From positions 62,001 to 126,000 of the forward strand of contig JAQNBH010000300.1 of assembly GCA_028752905.1 (NCBI GenBank): a DNA stretch of 64,000 nucleotides. Direction: 5' to 3'. Both the position numbers and the translations under genes were made by a program. Source of the DNA: Cladorhizidae sp. MBARI D1340-BT2 (lineage: Eukaryota > Porifera > Demospongiae > Poecilosclerida > Cladorhizidae). The notes beneath the pieces are model-generated. The model did not search any database and was not told where the DNA came from. It was given only the letters and a program-made list of their open reading frames with translations. How positions within the stretch are numbered: position 1 is the stretch's first letter; each line of letters begins with the position of its first letter. This document shows positions 11,301 to 24,700 of this stretch, piece by piece.

Positions 11301-14300
11301 ACAATTAGAAAAGCCAACTCCAGAGAGTTGGTGCCCACAATTAGAAAAGCCAACCCCAGAGAGTTGGTGCCCACAATTAGAAAAGCCAGCTCCAGAGAGT
11401 TGGTGCCCACAATTACAAAATCCAGCTCCAGAGAGTTGGTGCCCACAATTAGAAAAGCCAGCCCCAGAGAGATGGTGCCCACAATTAGAAAAGCCATCCC
11501 CAGAGAGTTGGTACCCATAATTAGAAAAGCCAACCCCAGAGAGTTGGTGCCCACAATTAGAAAAGTCTGCCCCAGAGAGTTGGCATCCATAATTAGAAAA
11601 GCCAGCCCAAGAGAGTTCGTGCCCACAATTAGAAAAGCAAGCCCAAGAGAGTTCGTGCCCGCAATTAGAAAAGCAAGCCCCAGAGAGTTGGTGCCCACAA
11701 TTAGAAAAAACCAGCCCCAGAGAGTTGGTGCCCACAATTAGAAAAGCCTGCCCCAGAGAGTTGGTGCACACAATTAGAAAAGCCACCCCCAGAGAGTTGG
11801 TGCCCACAATTAGAAAAGCCTGCCCCAGAGAGTTGGTGCACACAATTAGAAAAGCCACCCCCAGAGAGTTGGTGCCCACAATTAGAAAAGCCAGCCCCAG
11901 AGAGTTGGTGCCCACAATTAGAAAAGCCAGCCCCAGAGAGTTGGTGCCAACAATTAGAAAAGCCAGCTCCAGAGAGTTGGTGCCCACAATTAGAAAAACC
12001 AGCCCCAGAGAGATGGTACCCACAATTAGAAAAGCCAACCCCAGAGAGTTGGTGCCCACAATTAGAAAAGCCAGCTCCAGAGAGTTGGTGCCCACAATTA
12101 GAAAAGCCAGCCCCAGAGAGTTGGTGTCCACAATTAGAAAAGCCAGCCCCAGAGAGTTGGTGCCCACAATTAGAAAAGCCAGCTCCAGAGAGTTGGTGCC
12201 CACAATTAGAAAAGCCAGCTCCAGAGAGTTGGTGCCCACAATTAGAAAAGCCAGCCCCAGAGAGATGGTGCCCACAATTAGAAAAGCCATCCCCAGAGAG
12301 TTGGTACCCATAATTAGAAAAGCCAACCCCAGAGAGTTGGTGCCCACAATTAGAAAAGCCTGCCCCAGAGAGTTGGTATCCATAATTAGAAAAGCCAGCC
12401 CAAGAGAGTTCGTGCCCGCAATTAGAAAAGCCAGCTCCAGAGAGATGGTGCCCACAATTAGAAAAGCCATCCCCAGAGAGTTGGTACCCATAATTAGAAA
12501 TGCCAACCCCAGAGAGTTGGTGCCCACAATTAGAAAAGCCTGCCACAGAGAGTTGGTATCCATAATTAGAAAAGCCAGCCCCAGAGAGTTGGTGCCCACA
12601 ATTAGAAAAGCCAGCTCCAGAGAGTTGGTGCCCACAATTAGAAAAGCCAGCTCCAGAGAGTTGGTGCCCACAATTAGAAAAGCCAGCCCCAGAGAGATGG
12701 TGCCCACAATTAGAAAAGCTAGCCCCAGAGAGTTGGTGCCAACAATTAGAAAAGCCAGCTCCAGAGAGTTGGTGCACACAATTAGAAAAACCAGCCCCAG
12801 AGAGATGGTACCCACAATTAGAAAAGCCAGCTCCAGAGAGTTGGTGCCCACAATTAGAAAAACCAGCCCCAGAGAGATGGTGCCCACAATTAGAAAAGCC
12901 AGCCCCAGAGAGTTGGTGTCCACAATTAGAAAAGCCAGCTCCAGAGAGTTGGTGCCCACAATTAGAAAAGCCAACCCCAGAGAGTTGGTGCCCACAATTA
13001 GAAAAGCCAGCTCCAGAGAGTTGGTGCCCACAATTACAAAATCCAGCTCCAGAGAGTTGGTGCCCACAATTAGAAAAGCCAGCCCCAGAGAGATGGTGCC
13101 CACAATTAGAAAAGCCATCCCCAGAGAGTTGGTACCCATAATTAGAAAAGCCAACCCCAGAGAGTTGGTGCCCTCAATTAGAAAAGTCTGCCCCAGAGAG
13201 TTGGTATCCATAATTAGAAAAGCCAGCCCAAGAGAGTTCGTGCCCGCAATTAGAAAAGCAAGCCCAAGAGAGTTCGTGCCCGCAATTAGAAAAGCAAGCC
13301 CCAGAGAGTTGGTGCCCACAATTAGAAAAAACCAGCCCCAGAGAGTTGGTGCGCACAATTAGAAAAGCCTGCCCCAGAGAGTTGGTGCACACAATTAGAA
13401 AAGCCACCCCCAGAGAGTTGGTGCCCACAATTAGAAAAGCCTGCCCCAGAGAGTTGGTGCACACAATTAGAAAAGCCACCCCCAGAGAGTTGGTGCCCAC
13501 AATTAGAAAAGCCAGCCCCAGAGAGTTGGTGCCCACAATTAGAAAAGCCAACCCCAGAGAGTTGGTGCCAACAATTAGAAAAGCCAGCTCCAGAGAGTTG
13601 GTGCCCACAATTAGAAAAACCAGCCCCAGAGAGATGGTACCCACAATTAGAAAAGCCAACCCCAGAGAGTTGGTGCCCACAATTAGAAAAGCCAGCTCCA
13701 GAGAGTTGGTGCCCACAATTAGAAAAGCCAGCCCCAGAGAGTTGGTGTCCACAATTAGAAAAGCCAGCCCCAGAGAGTTGGTGCCCACAATTAGAAAAGC
13801 CAGCTCCAGAGAGTTGGTGCCCACAATTAGAAAAGCCAGCTCCAGAGAGTTGGTGCCCACAATTAGAAAAGCCAGCCCCAGAGAGATGGTGCCCACAATT
13901 AGAAAAGCCATCCCCAGAGAGTTGGTACCCATAATTAGAAAAGCCAACCCCAGAGAGTTGGTGCCCACAATTAGAAAAGCCTGCCCCAGAGAGTTGGTAT
14001 CCATAATTAGAAAAGCCAGCCCAAGAGAGTTCGTGCCCGCAATTAGAAAAGCCAGCTCCAGAGAGATGGTGCCCACAATTAGAAAAGCCATCCCCAGAGA
14101 GTTGGTACCCATAATTAGAAATGCCAACCCCAGAGAGTTGGTGCCCACAATTAGAAAAGCCTGCCACAGAGAGTTGGTATCAATAATTAGAAAAGCCAGC
14201 CCCAGAGAGTTGGTGCCCACAATTAGAAAAGCCAGCTCCAGAGAGTTGGTGCCCACAATTAGAAAAGCCAGCTCCAGAGAGTTGGTGCCCACAATTAGAA

Positions 14301-17300
14301 AAGCCAGCCCCAGAGAGATGGTGCCACAATTAGAAAAGCCAGCCCCAGAGAGTTGGTGCCAACAATTAGAAAAGCCAGCTCCAGAGAGTTGGTGCACACA
14401 ATTAGAAAAGCCATCCCCAGAGAGTTGGTGCCAACAATTAGAAAAGCCTGCTCCAGAGAGTTGGTGCCCACAATTAGAAAAACCAGCCCCAGAGAGATGG
14501 TACCCACAATTAGAAAAGCCAGCTCCAGAGAGTTGGTGCCCAAAATTAGAAAAAACCAGCCCCAGTGAGTTGTTGCCCACAATTAGAAAAGCAAGCCCCA
14601 GAGAGTTGGAGCCAACAATTAGAAAAGCCAGCTCCATAGAGTTTGTACCCACAATTAGAAAATCCCGCAATTAGAAAAGCTAGCCCCAGAGAGATGGTGC
14701 CCACAATTAGAAAAGCCAGCCCCAGAGAGTTGGTGCCCACAATTAGAAAAGCCAGCCCCAGAGAGTCGGTGCCCACAATTAGCAAAGCCAACATCAGAGA
14801 GTTGGTGCCCACAATTAGAAAAGCCATCCCCAGAGAGTTGGTGCCCACAGTTAGAAAAGCCAGCCCCAGAGAGTTGGTGACCACAATTAGAAAAGCCAGC
14901 CCCAGAGAGTTGGTGCCCACAATTAGAAAAGCCAACCCGAGAGAGTTGGTTCCTACAATTAGAAAAGCCAGCCCCAGAGAGTTGGTGCCCACAATTAGAA
15001 AAGCCAGCCCTAGAGAGTTGGTGCACAATTAGAAAAGCCGGCCCCAGAGAGTTGGTGCCCACAATTAGAAAAGCCAGCCCCAGAGAGTTGGTGCCCACAA
15101 TTAGAAAAGCCAGCCCCAGAGAGTTTGTGCCCACAATTAGAAAAGCAAGCCCCAGAGAGTTGGTGCCCACAATTAGAAAAGCCAGCCCCAGAGAGTTGGT
15201 GCCAACAATTAGAAAAGCCAGCCCCAGAGAGTTTGTGCCCACAATTAGAAAAGCCAGCCCCAGAGAGTTGGTGACCACAATTAGAAAAGCCAGCCCCATA
15301 GAGTTGGTGCCCACAATTAGAAAAGCCAGCCCCAGAGAGTTGGTGCCCACAATTAGAAAAGCCAGCCCCAGAGAGTTGGTGCCCACAATTAGAAAAGCCA
15401 GCCCCAGAGAGTTGGTGCCCACAATTAGAAAAGCTAGCCCCAGAGAGTTGGTGCCCACAATTAGAAAAGCCAGCCGCAGAGAGTTGGTGCCCACAATTAG
15501 AAAAGCCAGCCCCAGAGAGTTTGTGCCCACAATTAGAAAAGCAAGCCCCAGAGAGTTGGTGTCCACAATTAGAAAAGCCAGCCCCAGAGAGTTGGTGCCA
15601 ACAATTAGAAAAGCCAGCCCCAGAGAGTTTGTGCCCACAATTAGAAAAGCCAGCCCCAGAGAGTTGGTGACCACAATTAGAAAAGCCAGCCCCATAGAGT
15701 TGGTGCACACAATTAGAAAAGCCAGCCCCAGAGAGTTGGTGCCCACAATTAGAAAAGCCAGCCCCAGAGAGTTGGTGCCCACAATTAGAAAAGCCAGCCC
15801 CAGAGAGTTGGTGCCCACAATTAGAAAAGCTAGCCCCAGAGAGTTGGTGCCCACAATTAGAAAAGACAGCCCCAGAGGGTTGGTGACCACAATTAGAAAA
15901 GCCAGCCCCAGAGAGTTTGTGCCCACAATTAGAAAAATCCAGCCCCAGAGAGTTGGTGCCCACAATTAGAAAAGCCAGCCCCAGAGAGTTGGTGCCCACA
16001 ATTAGAAAATCCAGCCCCCAGAGAGTTGGTGCCCACAATTAGAAAATCCAGCCCCCAGAGAGTTGGCCCACAATTAGAAAAGCCAGCCCCAGAGAGTTGG
16101 TGCCCACAATTAGAAAAGCCAGCCCCAGAGAGTTGGTGCCCACAATTAGAAAAGCCAGCCCCAGAGAGTTGGTGCCCACAATTAGAAAAGCCAGCCCCAG
16201 AGAGTTGGTGCCCACAATTAGAAAAGCCAGCCCCAGAGAGTTGGTGCCCACAATTAGAAAAGCCAGCCCCAGAGAGTTGGTGCCCACAATTAGAAAAGCC
16301 AGCCCCAGAGAGTTGGTGCCCACAATTAGTAAAGCCAGCCCCCGAGAGTTGGTGCCCACAATTAGAAAAGCCAGCCCAAGAGAGTTGGTGCCCACAATTA
16401 GAAAAGCCAGCCCCAGAGAGTTGGTGCCCACAATTAGAAAAGCCAGCCCCAGAGAGTTGGTGCCCACAATTAGAAAAGCCAGCCCCAGAGAGTTGGTGCC
16501 AATAATTAGAAATGCCAGCTCCAGAGAGTTGGTGCCCACAATTAGAAAAACCAGCCCCAGAGAGATGGTACCCACAATTAGAAAAGCCAGCTCCAGAGAG
16601 TTGGTGCCCAAAATTAGAAAAACCAGCCCCAGTGAGTTGTTGCCCACAATTAGAAAAGCAAGCCCCAGAGAGTTGGAGCCCACAATTAGAAAAGCCAACC
16701 CCAGAGAGTTGGTGCCCACAATTAGAAAAGCCTGCTCCAGAGAGTTGGTGCCCACAATTACAAAAGCCAGCCCCAGAGAGTTGGTGCCCACAATTAGAAA
16801 AGCCAGCCCCAGAGAGTTGGTGTCCACAATTAGAAAAGCCAGCTCCAGAGAGTTGGTGCCCACAATTAGAAAAGGCAACCCCAGAGAGTTGGTGCCCACA
16901 ATTAGAAAAGCCAGCTCCAGAGAGTTGGTGCCCACAATTACAAAAGCCAGCTCCAGAGAGTTGGTGCCCACAATTAGAAAAGCCAGCCCCAGAGAGATGG
17001 TGCCCACAATTAGAAAAGCCATCCCCAGAGAGTTGGTACCCATAATTAGAAAAGCCAACCCCAGAGAGTTGGTGCCCACAATTAGAAAAGTCTGCCCCAG
17101 AGAGTTGGTATCCATAATTAGAAAAGCCAGCCCAAGAGAGTTCGTGCCCGCAATTAGAAAAGCAAGCCCAAGAGAGTTCGTGCCCGCAATTAGAAAAGCA
17201 AGCCCCAGAGAGTTGGTGCCCACAATTAGAAAAACCAGCCCCAGAGAGTTGGTGCCGACAATTAGAAAAGCCTGCCCCAGAGAGTTGGTGCACACAATTA

Positions 17301-18798
17301 GAAAAGCCACCCCCAGAGAGTTGGTGCCCACAATTAGAAAAGCCTGCCCCAGAGAGTTGGTGCACACAATTAGAAAAGCCACCCCCAGAGAGTTGGTGCC
17401 CACAATTAGAAAAGCCAGCCCCAGAGAGTTGGTGCCCACAATTAGAAAAGCCAGCCCCAGAGAGTTTGTGCCAACAATTAGAAAAGCCAGCTCCAGAGAG
17501 TTGGTGCCCACAATTAGAAAAACCAGCCCCAGAGAGATGGTACCCACAATTAGAAAAGCCAACCCCAGAGAGTTGGTGCCCACAATTAGAAAAGCCAGCT
17601 CCAGAGAGTTGGTGCCCACAATTAGAAAAGCCAGCTCCAGAGAGTTGGTGCCCACAATTAGAAAAGCCAGCCCCAGAGAGATGGTGCCCACAATTAGAAA
17701 AGCCATCCCCAGAGAGTTGGTACCCATAATTAGAAAAGCCAACCCCAGAGAGTTGGTGCCCACAATTAGAAAAGCCTGCCCCAGAGAGTTGGTATCCATA
17801 ATTAGAAAAGCCAGCCCAAGAGAGTTCGTGCCCGCAATTAGAAAAGCCAGCTCCAGAGAGATGGTGCCCACAATTAGAAAAGCCATCCCCAGAGAGTTGG
17901 TACCCATAATTAGAAATGCCAACCCCAGAGAGTTGGTGCCCACAATTAGAAAAGCCTGCCACAGAGAGTTGGTATCCATAATTAGAAAAGCCAGCCCCAG
18001 AGAGTTGGTGCCCACAATTAGAAAAGCCAGCTCCAGAGAGTTGGTGCCCACAATTAGAAAAGCCAGCTCCAGAGAGTTGGTGCCCACAATTAGAAAAGCC
18101 AGCCCCAGAGAGATGGTGCCCACAATTAGAAAAGCCAGCCCCAGAGAGTTGGTGCCAACAATTAGAAAAGCCAGCTCCAGAGAGTTGGTGCCCACAATTA
18201 GAAAAACCAGCCCCAGAGAGATGGTACCCACAATTAGAAAAGCCAGCTCCAGAGAGTTGGTGCCCACAATTAGAAAAACCAGCCCCAGAGAGATGGTGCC
18301 CACAATTAGAAAAGCCAGCCCCAGAGAGTTTGTGCCCACAATTAGAAAAGCCATCCCCAGAGAGTTGGTACCCATAATTAGAAAAGCCAGCCCCAGAGAG
18401 TTGGTGCCCACAATTAGAAAAGCCTGCCCCAGAGAGTTGGTACCCACAATTAGAAAAGCAAGCCCCAGAGAGATGGTGCACGCAATTAGAAAAGCCATCA
18501 TCAGTGAGTTGGTGTACACATTTAGAAAAGCCAGCCCCAGAGATTTGGTGCCCACAATTAGAAAAGCCAGCCCCAGAGAGTTGGTGCCAATAATTAGAAA
18601 AGCCTGCTCCAGAGAGTTGGTGCCCACAATTAGAAAAACCAGCCCCAGAGAGATGGTACCCACAATTAGAAAAGCCAGCTCCAGAGAGTTGGTGCCCAAA
18701 ATTAGAAAAAAACAGCCCCAGTGAGTTGTTGCCCACAATTAGAAAAGCAAGCCCCAGAGAGTTGGAGCCAACAATTAGAAAAGCCAGCTCCATAGAGT

Positions 18799-21700
18799 TT
18801 GTACTCACAATTAGAAAATCCCGCAATTAGAAAAGCTAGCCCCAGAGAGGTGGTGCCCACAATTAGAAAAGCCAGCCCCAGAGAGTTGGTGCCCACAATT
18901 AGAAAAGCCAGCCCCAGAGAGTCGGTGCCCACAATTAGCAAAGCCAACATCAGAGAGTTGGTGCCCACAATTAGAAAAGCCATCCCCAGAGAGTTGGTGC
19001 CCACAGTTAGAAAAGCCAGCCCCAGAGAGTTGGTGACCACAATTAGAAAAGCCAGCCCCAGAGAGTTGGTGCCCACAATTAGAAAAGCCAACCCGAGAGA
19101 GTTGGTTCCTACAATTAGAAAAGCCAGCCCCAGAGAGTTGGTGCCCACAATTAGAAAAGCCAGCCCTAGAGAGTTGGTGCACAATTAGAAAAGCCGGCCA
19201 AAGAGAGTTGGTGCCCACAATTAGAAAAGCCAGCCCCAGAGAGTTGGTGCCCACAATTAGAAAAGCCAGCCCCAGAGAGTTTGTGCCCACAATTAGAAAA
19301 GCAAGCCCCAGAGAGTTGGTGCCCACAATTAGAAAAGCCAGCCCCAGAGAGTTGGTGCCAACAATTAGAAAAGCCAGCCCCAGAGAGTTTGTGCCCACAA
19401 TTAGAAAAGCCAGCCCCAGAGAGTTGGTGACCACAATTAGAAAAGCCAGCCCCATAGAGATGGTGCCCACAATTAGAAAAGCCAGCCCCAGAGAGTTGGT
19501 GCCCACAATTAGAAAAGCCAGCCCCAGAGAGTTGGTGCCCACAATTAGAAAAGCCAGCCCCAGAGAGTTGGTGCCCACAATTAGAAAAGCTAGCCCCAGA
19601 GAGTTGGTGCCCACAATTAGAAAAGCCAGCCCCAGAGGGTTGGTGACCACAATTAGAAAAGCCAGCCCCAGAGAGTTTGTGCCCACAATTAGAAAAATCC
19701 AGCCCCAGAGAGTTGGTGCCCACAATTAGAAAAGCCAGCCCCAGAGAGTTGGTGCCCACAATTAGAAAATCCAGCCCCCAGAGAGTTGGTGCCCACAATT
19801 AGAAAATCCAGCCCCCAGAGAGTTGGCCCACAATTAGAAAAGCCAGCCCCAGAGAGTTGGTGCCCACAATTAGAAAAGCCAGCCCCAGAGAGTTGGTGCC
19901 CACAATTAGAAAAGCCAGCCCCAGAGAGTTGGTGCCCACAATTAGAAAAGCCAGCCCCAGAGAGTTGGTGACCACAATTAGAAAAGCCAGCTCCAGAGAG
20001 TTGGTGCCCACAATTAGAAAAGCCAGCTCCAGAGAGTTTGTGCCCACAATTAGAAAAGCCAGCCCCAGAGAGTTGGTGCCCACAATTAGAAAAGCCAGCC
20101 CCAGAGAGTTGGTGCCCACAATTAGAAAAGCCAGCCCCAGAGAGTTGGTGCCCACAATTAGAAAAGCCAGCCCCAGAGAGTTGGTGCGCACAATTAGAAA
20201 AGCCAGCCCCCGAGAGTTGGTGCCCACAATTAGAAAAGCCAGCCCAAGAGAGTTGGTGCCCACAATTAGAAAAGCCAGCCCCAGAGAGTTGGTGCCCACA
20301 ATTAGAAAAGCCAGCCCCAGAGAGTTGGTGCCCACAATTAGAAAAGCCAGCCCCAGAGAGTTGTTGCCCACAATTAGAAAAGCCAGCCCCAGAGAGTTGG
20401 TGCACAATTAGAAAAGCCGGCCCCAGAGAGTTGGTGCCCACAATTAGAAAAGCCAGCCCCAGAGAGTTGGTGCCCACAATTAGAAAAGCCAGCCCCAGAG
20501 AGTTGGTGCCCACAATTAGAAAAGCCAGCCCCAGAGAGTTGGTGCCCACAATTAGAAAAGCCAGCCCCAGAGAGTTGGTGCCCACAATTAGAAAAGCCAG
20601 CCCCAGAGAGTTGGTGCCCACAATTAGAAAAGCCAGCCCCAGAGAGTTGGTGCCCACAATTAGAAAAGCCAGCCCCAGAGAGTTGGTGCCCACAATTAGA
20701 AAAGCCAGCTCCAGAGAGTTGGTGCCCACAATTAGAAAAGCCATCCCCAGAGAGTTTGTGCCCACAATTAGAAAAGCAAGCCCCAGAGAGTTGGTGCCCA
20801 CAATTAGAAAAGCCTGCCCCAGAAAAGCCAGCCCCATAGAGTTGGTGCCCACAATTAGAAAAGCCAGCCCCAGAGAGTTGGTGCCCACAATTAGAAAAGC
20901 CAGCCCCAGAGAGTTGGTGCCCACAATTAGAAAAGCCAGCCCCAGAGAGTTGGTGCCCACAATTAGAAAAGCTAGCCCCAGAGAGTTGGTGCCCACAATT
21001 AGAAAAGCCAGCCACAGAGGGTTGGTGACCACAATTAGAAAAGCCAGCCCCAGAGAGTTGGTGCCCACAATTAGAAAAATCCAGCCCCAGAGAGTTGGTG
21101 CCCACAATTAGAAAAGCCAGCCCCAGAGAGTTGGTGCCCACAATTAGAAAAGCCAGCCCCCAGAGAGTTGGTGCACAATTAGAAAACCGGCCCCAGAGAG
21201 TTGGTGCCCACAATTAGAAAAGCCAGCCCCAGAGAGTTGGTGCCCACAATTAGAAAAGCCAGCCCCAGAGAGTTGGTGCCCACAATTAGAAAAGCCAGCC
21301 CCAGAGAGTTGGTGCCCACAATTAGAAAAGCCAGCCCCAGAGAGTTGGTGACCACAATTAGAAAAGCCAGCTCCAGAGAGTTGGTGCCCACAATTAGAAA
21401 AGCCAGCCCCAGAGAGTTTGTGACCACAATTAGAACAGCCAGCCCCAGAGAGTTGGTGCCCACAATTAGAAAAGCCAGCCCCAGAGAGTTGTTGCCCACA
21501 ATTAGAAAAGCCAGCCCCAGAGAGTTGGTGCCCACAATTAGAAAAGCCAGCCCCAGAGAGTTGGTGCCCACAATTAGAAAAGCCAGCCCCAGAGAGTTGG
21601 TGCCCACAATTAGAAAAGCCAGCCCCAGAGAGTTGGTGCCCACAATTAGAAAAGCCAGCCCCCGAGAGTTGGTGCCCACAATTAGAAAAGCCAGCCCAAG

Positions 21701-24700
21701 AGAGTTGGTGCCCACAATTAGAAAAGCCAGCCCCAGAGAGTTGGTGCCCACAATTAGAAAAGCCAGCCCCAGAGAGTTGGTGCCCACAATTAGAAAAGCC
21801 AGCCCCAGAGAGTTGTTGCCCACAATTAGAAAAGCCAGTCCCAGAGAGTTGGTGCACAATTAGAAAAGCCGGCCCCAGAGAGATGGTGCCCACAATTAGA
21901 AAAGCCATCCCCAGAGAGTTGGTACCCATAATTAGAAAAGCCAACCCCAGAGAGTTGGTGCCCACAATTAGAAAAGTCTGCCCCAGAGAGTTGGTATCCA
22001 TAATTAGAAAAGCCAGCCCAAGAGAGTTCGTGCCCGCAATTAGAAAAGCAAGCCCAAGAGAGTTCGTGCCCACAATTAGAAAAGCAAGCCCCAGAGAGTT
22101 GGTGCCCACAATTAGAAAAACCAGCCCCAGAGAGTTGGTGCCCACAATTAGAAAAGCCTGCCCCAGAGAGTTGGTGCACACAATTAGAAAAGCCACCCCC
22201 AGAGAGTTGGTGCCCACAATTAGAAAAGCCTGCCCCAGAGAGTTGGTGCACACAATTAGAAAAGCCACCCCCAGAGAGTTGGTGCCCACAATTAGAAAAG
22301 CCAGCCCCAGAGAGTTGGTGCCCACAATTAGAAAAGCCAGCCCCAGAGAGTTTGTGCCAACAATTAGAAAAGCCAGCTCCAGAGAGTTGGTGCCCACAAT
22401 TAGAAAAACCAGCCCCAGAGAGTTGTTGCCCACAATTAGAAAAGCCAACCCCAGAGAGTTGGTGCCCACAATTAGAAAAGCCAGCTCCAGAGAGTTGGTG
22501 CCCACAATTAGAAAAGCCAGCCCCAGAGAGTTGGTGTCCACAATTAGAAAAGCCAGCCCCAGAGAGTTGGTGCCCACAATTAGAAAAGCCAGCTCCAGAG
22601 AGTTGGTGCCCACAATTAGAAAAGCCAGCTCCAGAGAGTTGGTGCCCACAATTAGAAAAGCCAGCCCCAGAGAGATGGTGCCCACAATTAGAAAAGCCAT
22701 CCCCAGAGAGTTGGTACCCATAATTAGAAAAGCCAACCCCAGAGAGTTGGTGCCCACAATTAGAAAAGCCTGCCCCAGAGAGTTGGTATCCATAATTAGA
22801 AAAGCCAGCCCAAGAGAGTTCGTGCCCGCAATTAGAAAATCCAGCTCCAGAGAGATGGTGCCCACAATTAGAAAAGCCATCCCCAGAGAGTTGGTACCCA
22901 TAATTAGAAATGCCAACCCCAGAGAGTTGGTGCCCACAATTAGAAAAGCCTGCCACAGAGAGTTGGTATCCATAATTAGAAAAGCCAGCCCCAGAGAGTT
23001 GGTGCCCACAATTAGAAAAGCCAGTTCCAGAGAGTTGGTGCCCACAATTAGAAAAGCCAGCTCCAGAGAGTTGGTGCCCACAATTAGAAAAGCCAGCCCC
23101 AGAGAGATGGTGCCCACAATTAGAAAAGCCAGCCCCAGAGAGTTGGTGCCAACAATTAGAAAAGCCAGCTCCAGAGAGTTGGTGCCCACAATTAGAAAAA
23201 CCAGCCCCAGAGAGATGGTACCCACAATTAGAAAAGCCAGCTCCAGAGAGTTGGTGCCCACAATTAGAAAAACCAGCCCCAGAGAGATGGTGCCCACAAT
23301 TAGAAAAGCCAGCCCCAGAGAGTTTGTGCCCACAATTAGAAAAGCCATCCCCAGAGAGTTGGTACCCATAATTAGAAAAGCCAGCCCCAGAGAGTTGGTG
23401 CCCACAATTAGAAAAGCCTGCCCCAGAGAGTTGGTACCCACAATTAGAAAAGCAAGCCCCAGAGAGATGGTGCACGCAATTAGAAAAGCCATCATCAGTG
23501 AGTTGGTGTACACATTTAGAAAAGCCAGCCCCAGAGAGTTGGTGCCCACAATTAGAAAAGCCAGCCCCAGAGAGTTGGTGCCAATAATTAGAAAAGCCTG
23601 CTCCAGAGAGTTGGTGCCCACAATTAGAAAAACCAGCCCCAGAGAGATGGTACCCACAATTAGAAAAGCCAGCTCCAGAGAGTTGGTGCCCACAATTAGA
23701 AAAGCCAGCCCCCAGAGAGTTGGTGCACAATTAGAAAAGCCGGCCCCAGAGAGTTGGTACCCACAATTAGAAAAGCCAGCCCCAGAGAGTTGGTGCCCAC
23801 AATTAGAAAAGCCAGCCCCAGAGAGTTGGTGCCCACAATTAGAAAAGCCAGCCCCAGAGAGTTGGTGCCCACAATTAGAAAAGCCAGCCCCAGAGAGTTG
23901 GTGACCACAATTAGAAAAGCCAGCTCCAGAGAGTTGGTGCCCACAATTAGAAAAGCCAGCCCCAGAGAGTTTGTGACCACAATTAGAAAAGCCAGCCCCA
24001 GAGAGTTGGTGCCCACAATTAGAAAAGCCAGCCCCAGAGAGTTGGTGCCCACAATTAGAAAAGCCAGCCCCAGAGAGTTGGTGCCCACAATTAGAAAAGC
24101 CAGCCCCAGAGAGTTGGTGCCCACAATTAGAAAAGCCAGCCCCAGAGAGTTGGTGCCCACAATTAGAAAAGCCAGCCCCAGAGAGTTGGTGCCCACAATT
24201 AGAAAAGCCAGCCCCCGAGAGTTGGTGCCCACAATTAGAAAAGCCAGCCCAAGAGAGTTGGTGCCCACAATTAGAAAAGCCAGCCCCAGAGAGTTGGTGC
24301 CCACAATTAGAAAAGCCAGCCCCAGAGAGTTGGTGCCCACAATTAGAAAAGCCAGCCCCAGAGAGTTTTGCCCACAATTAGAAAAGCCAGCCCCAGAGAG
24401 TTGGTGCACAATTAGAAAAGCCGGCCCCAGAGAGATGGTGCCCACAATTAGAAAAGCCATCCCCAGAGAGTTGGTACCCATAATTAGAAAAGCCAACCCC
24501 AGAGAGTTGGTGCCCACAATTAGAAAAGTCTGCCCCAGAGAGTTGGTATCCATAATTAGAAAAGCCAGCCCAAGAGAGTTCGTGCCCACAATTAGAAAAG
24601 CAAGCCCAAGAGAGTTTGTGCCCGCAATTAGAAAAGCAAGCCCCAGAGAGTTGGTGCCCACAATTAGAAAAACCAGCCCCAGAGAGTTGGTGCCCACAAT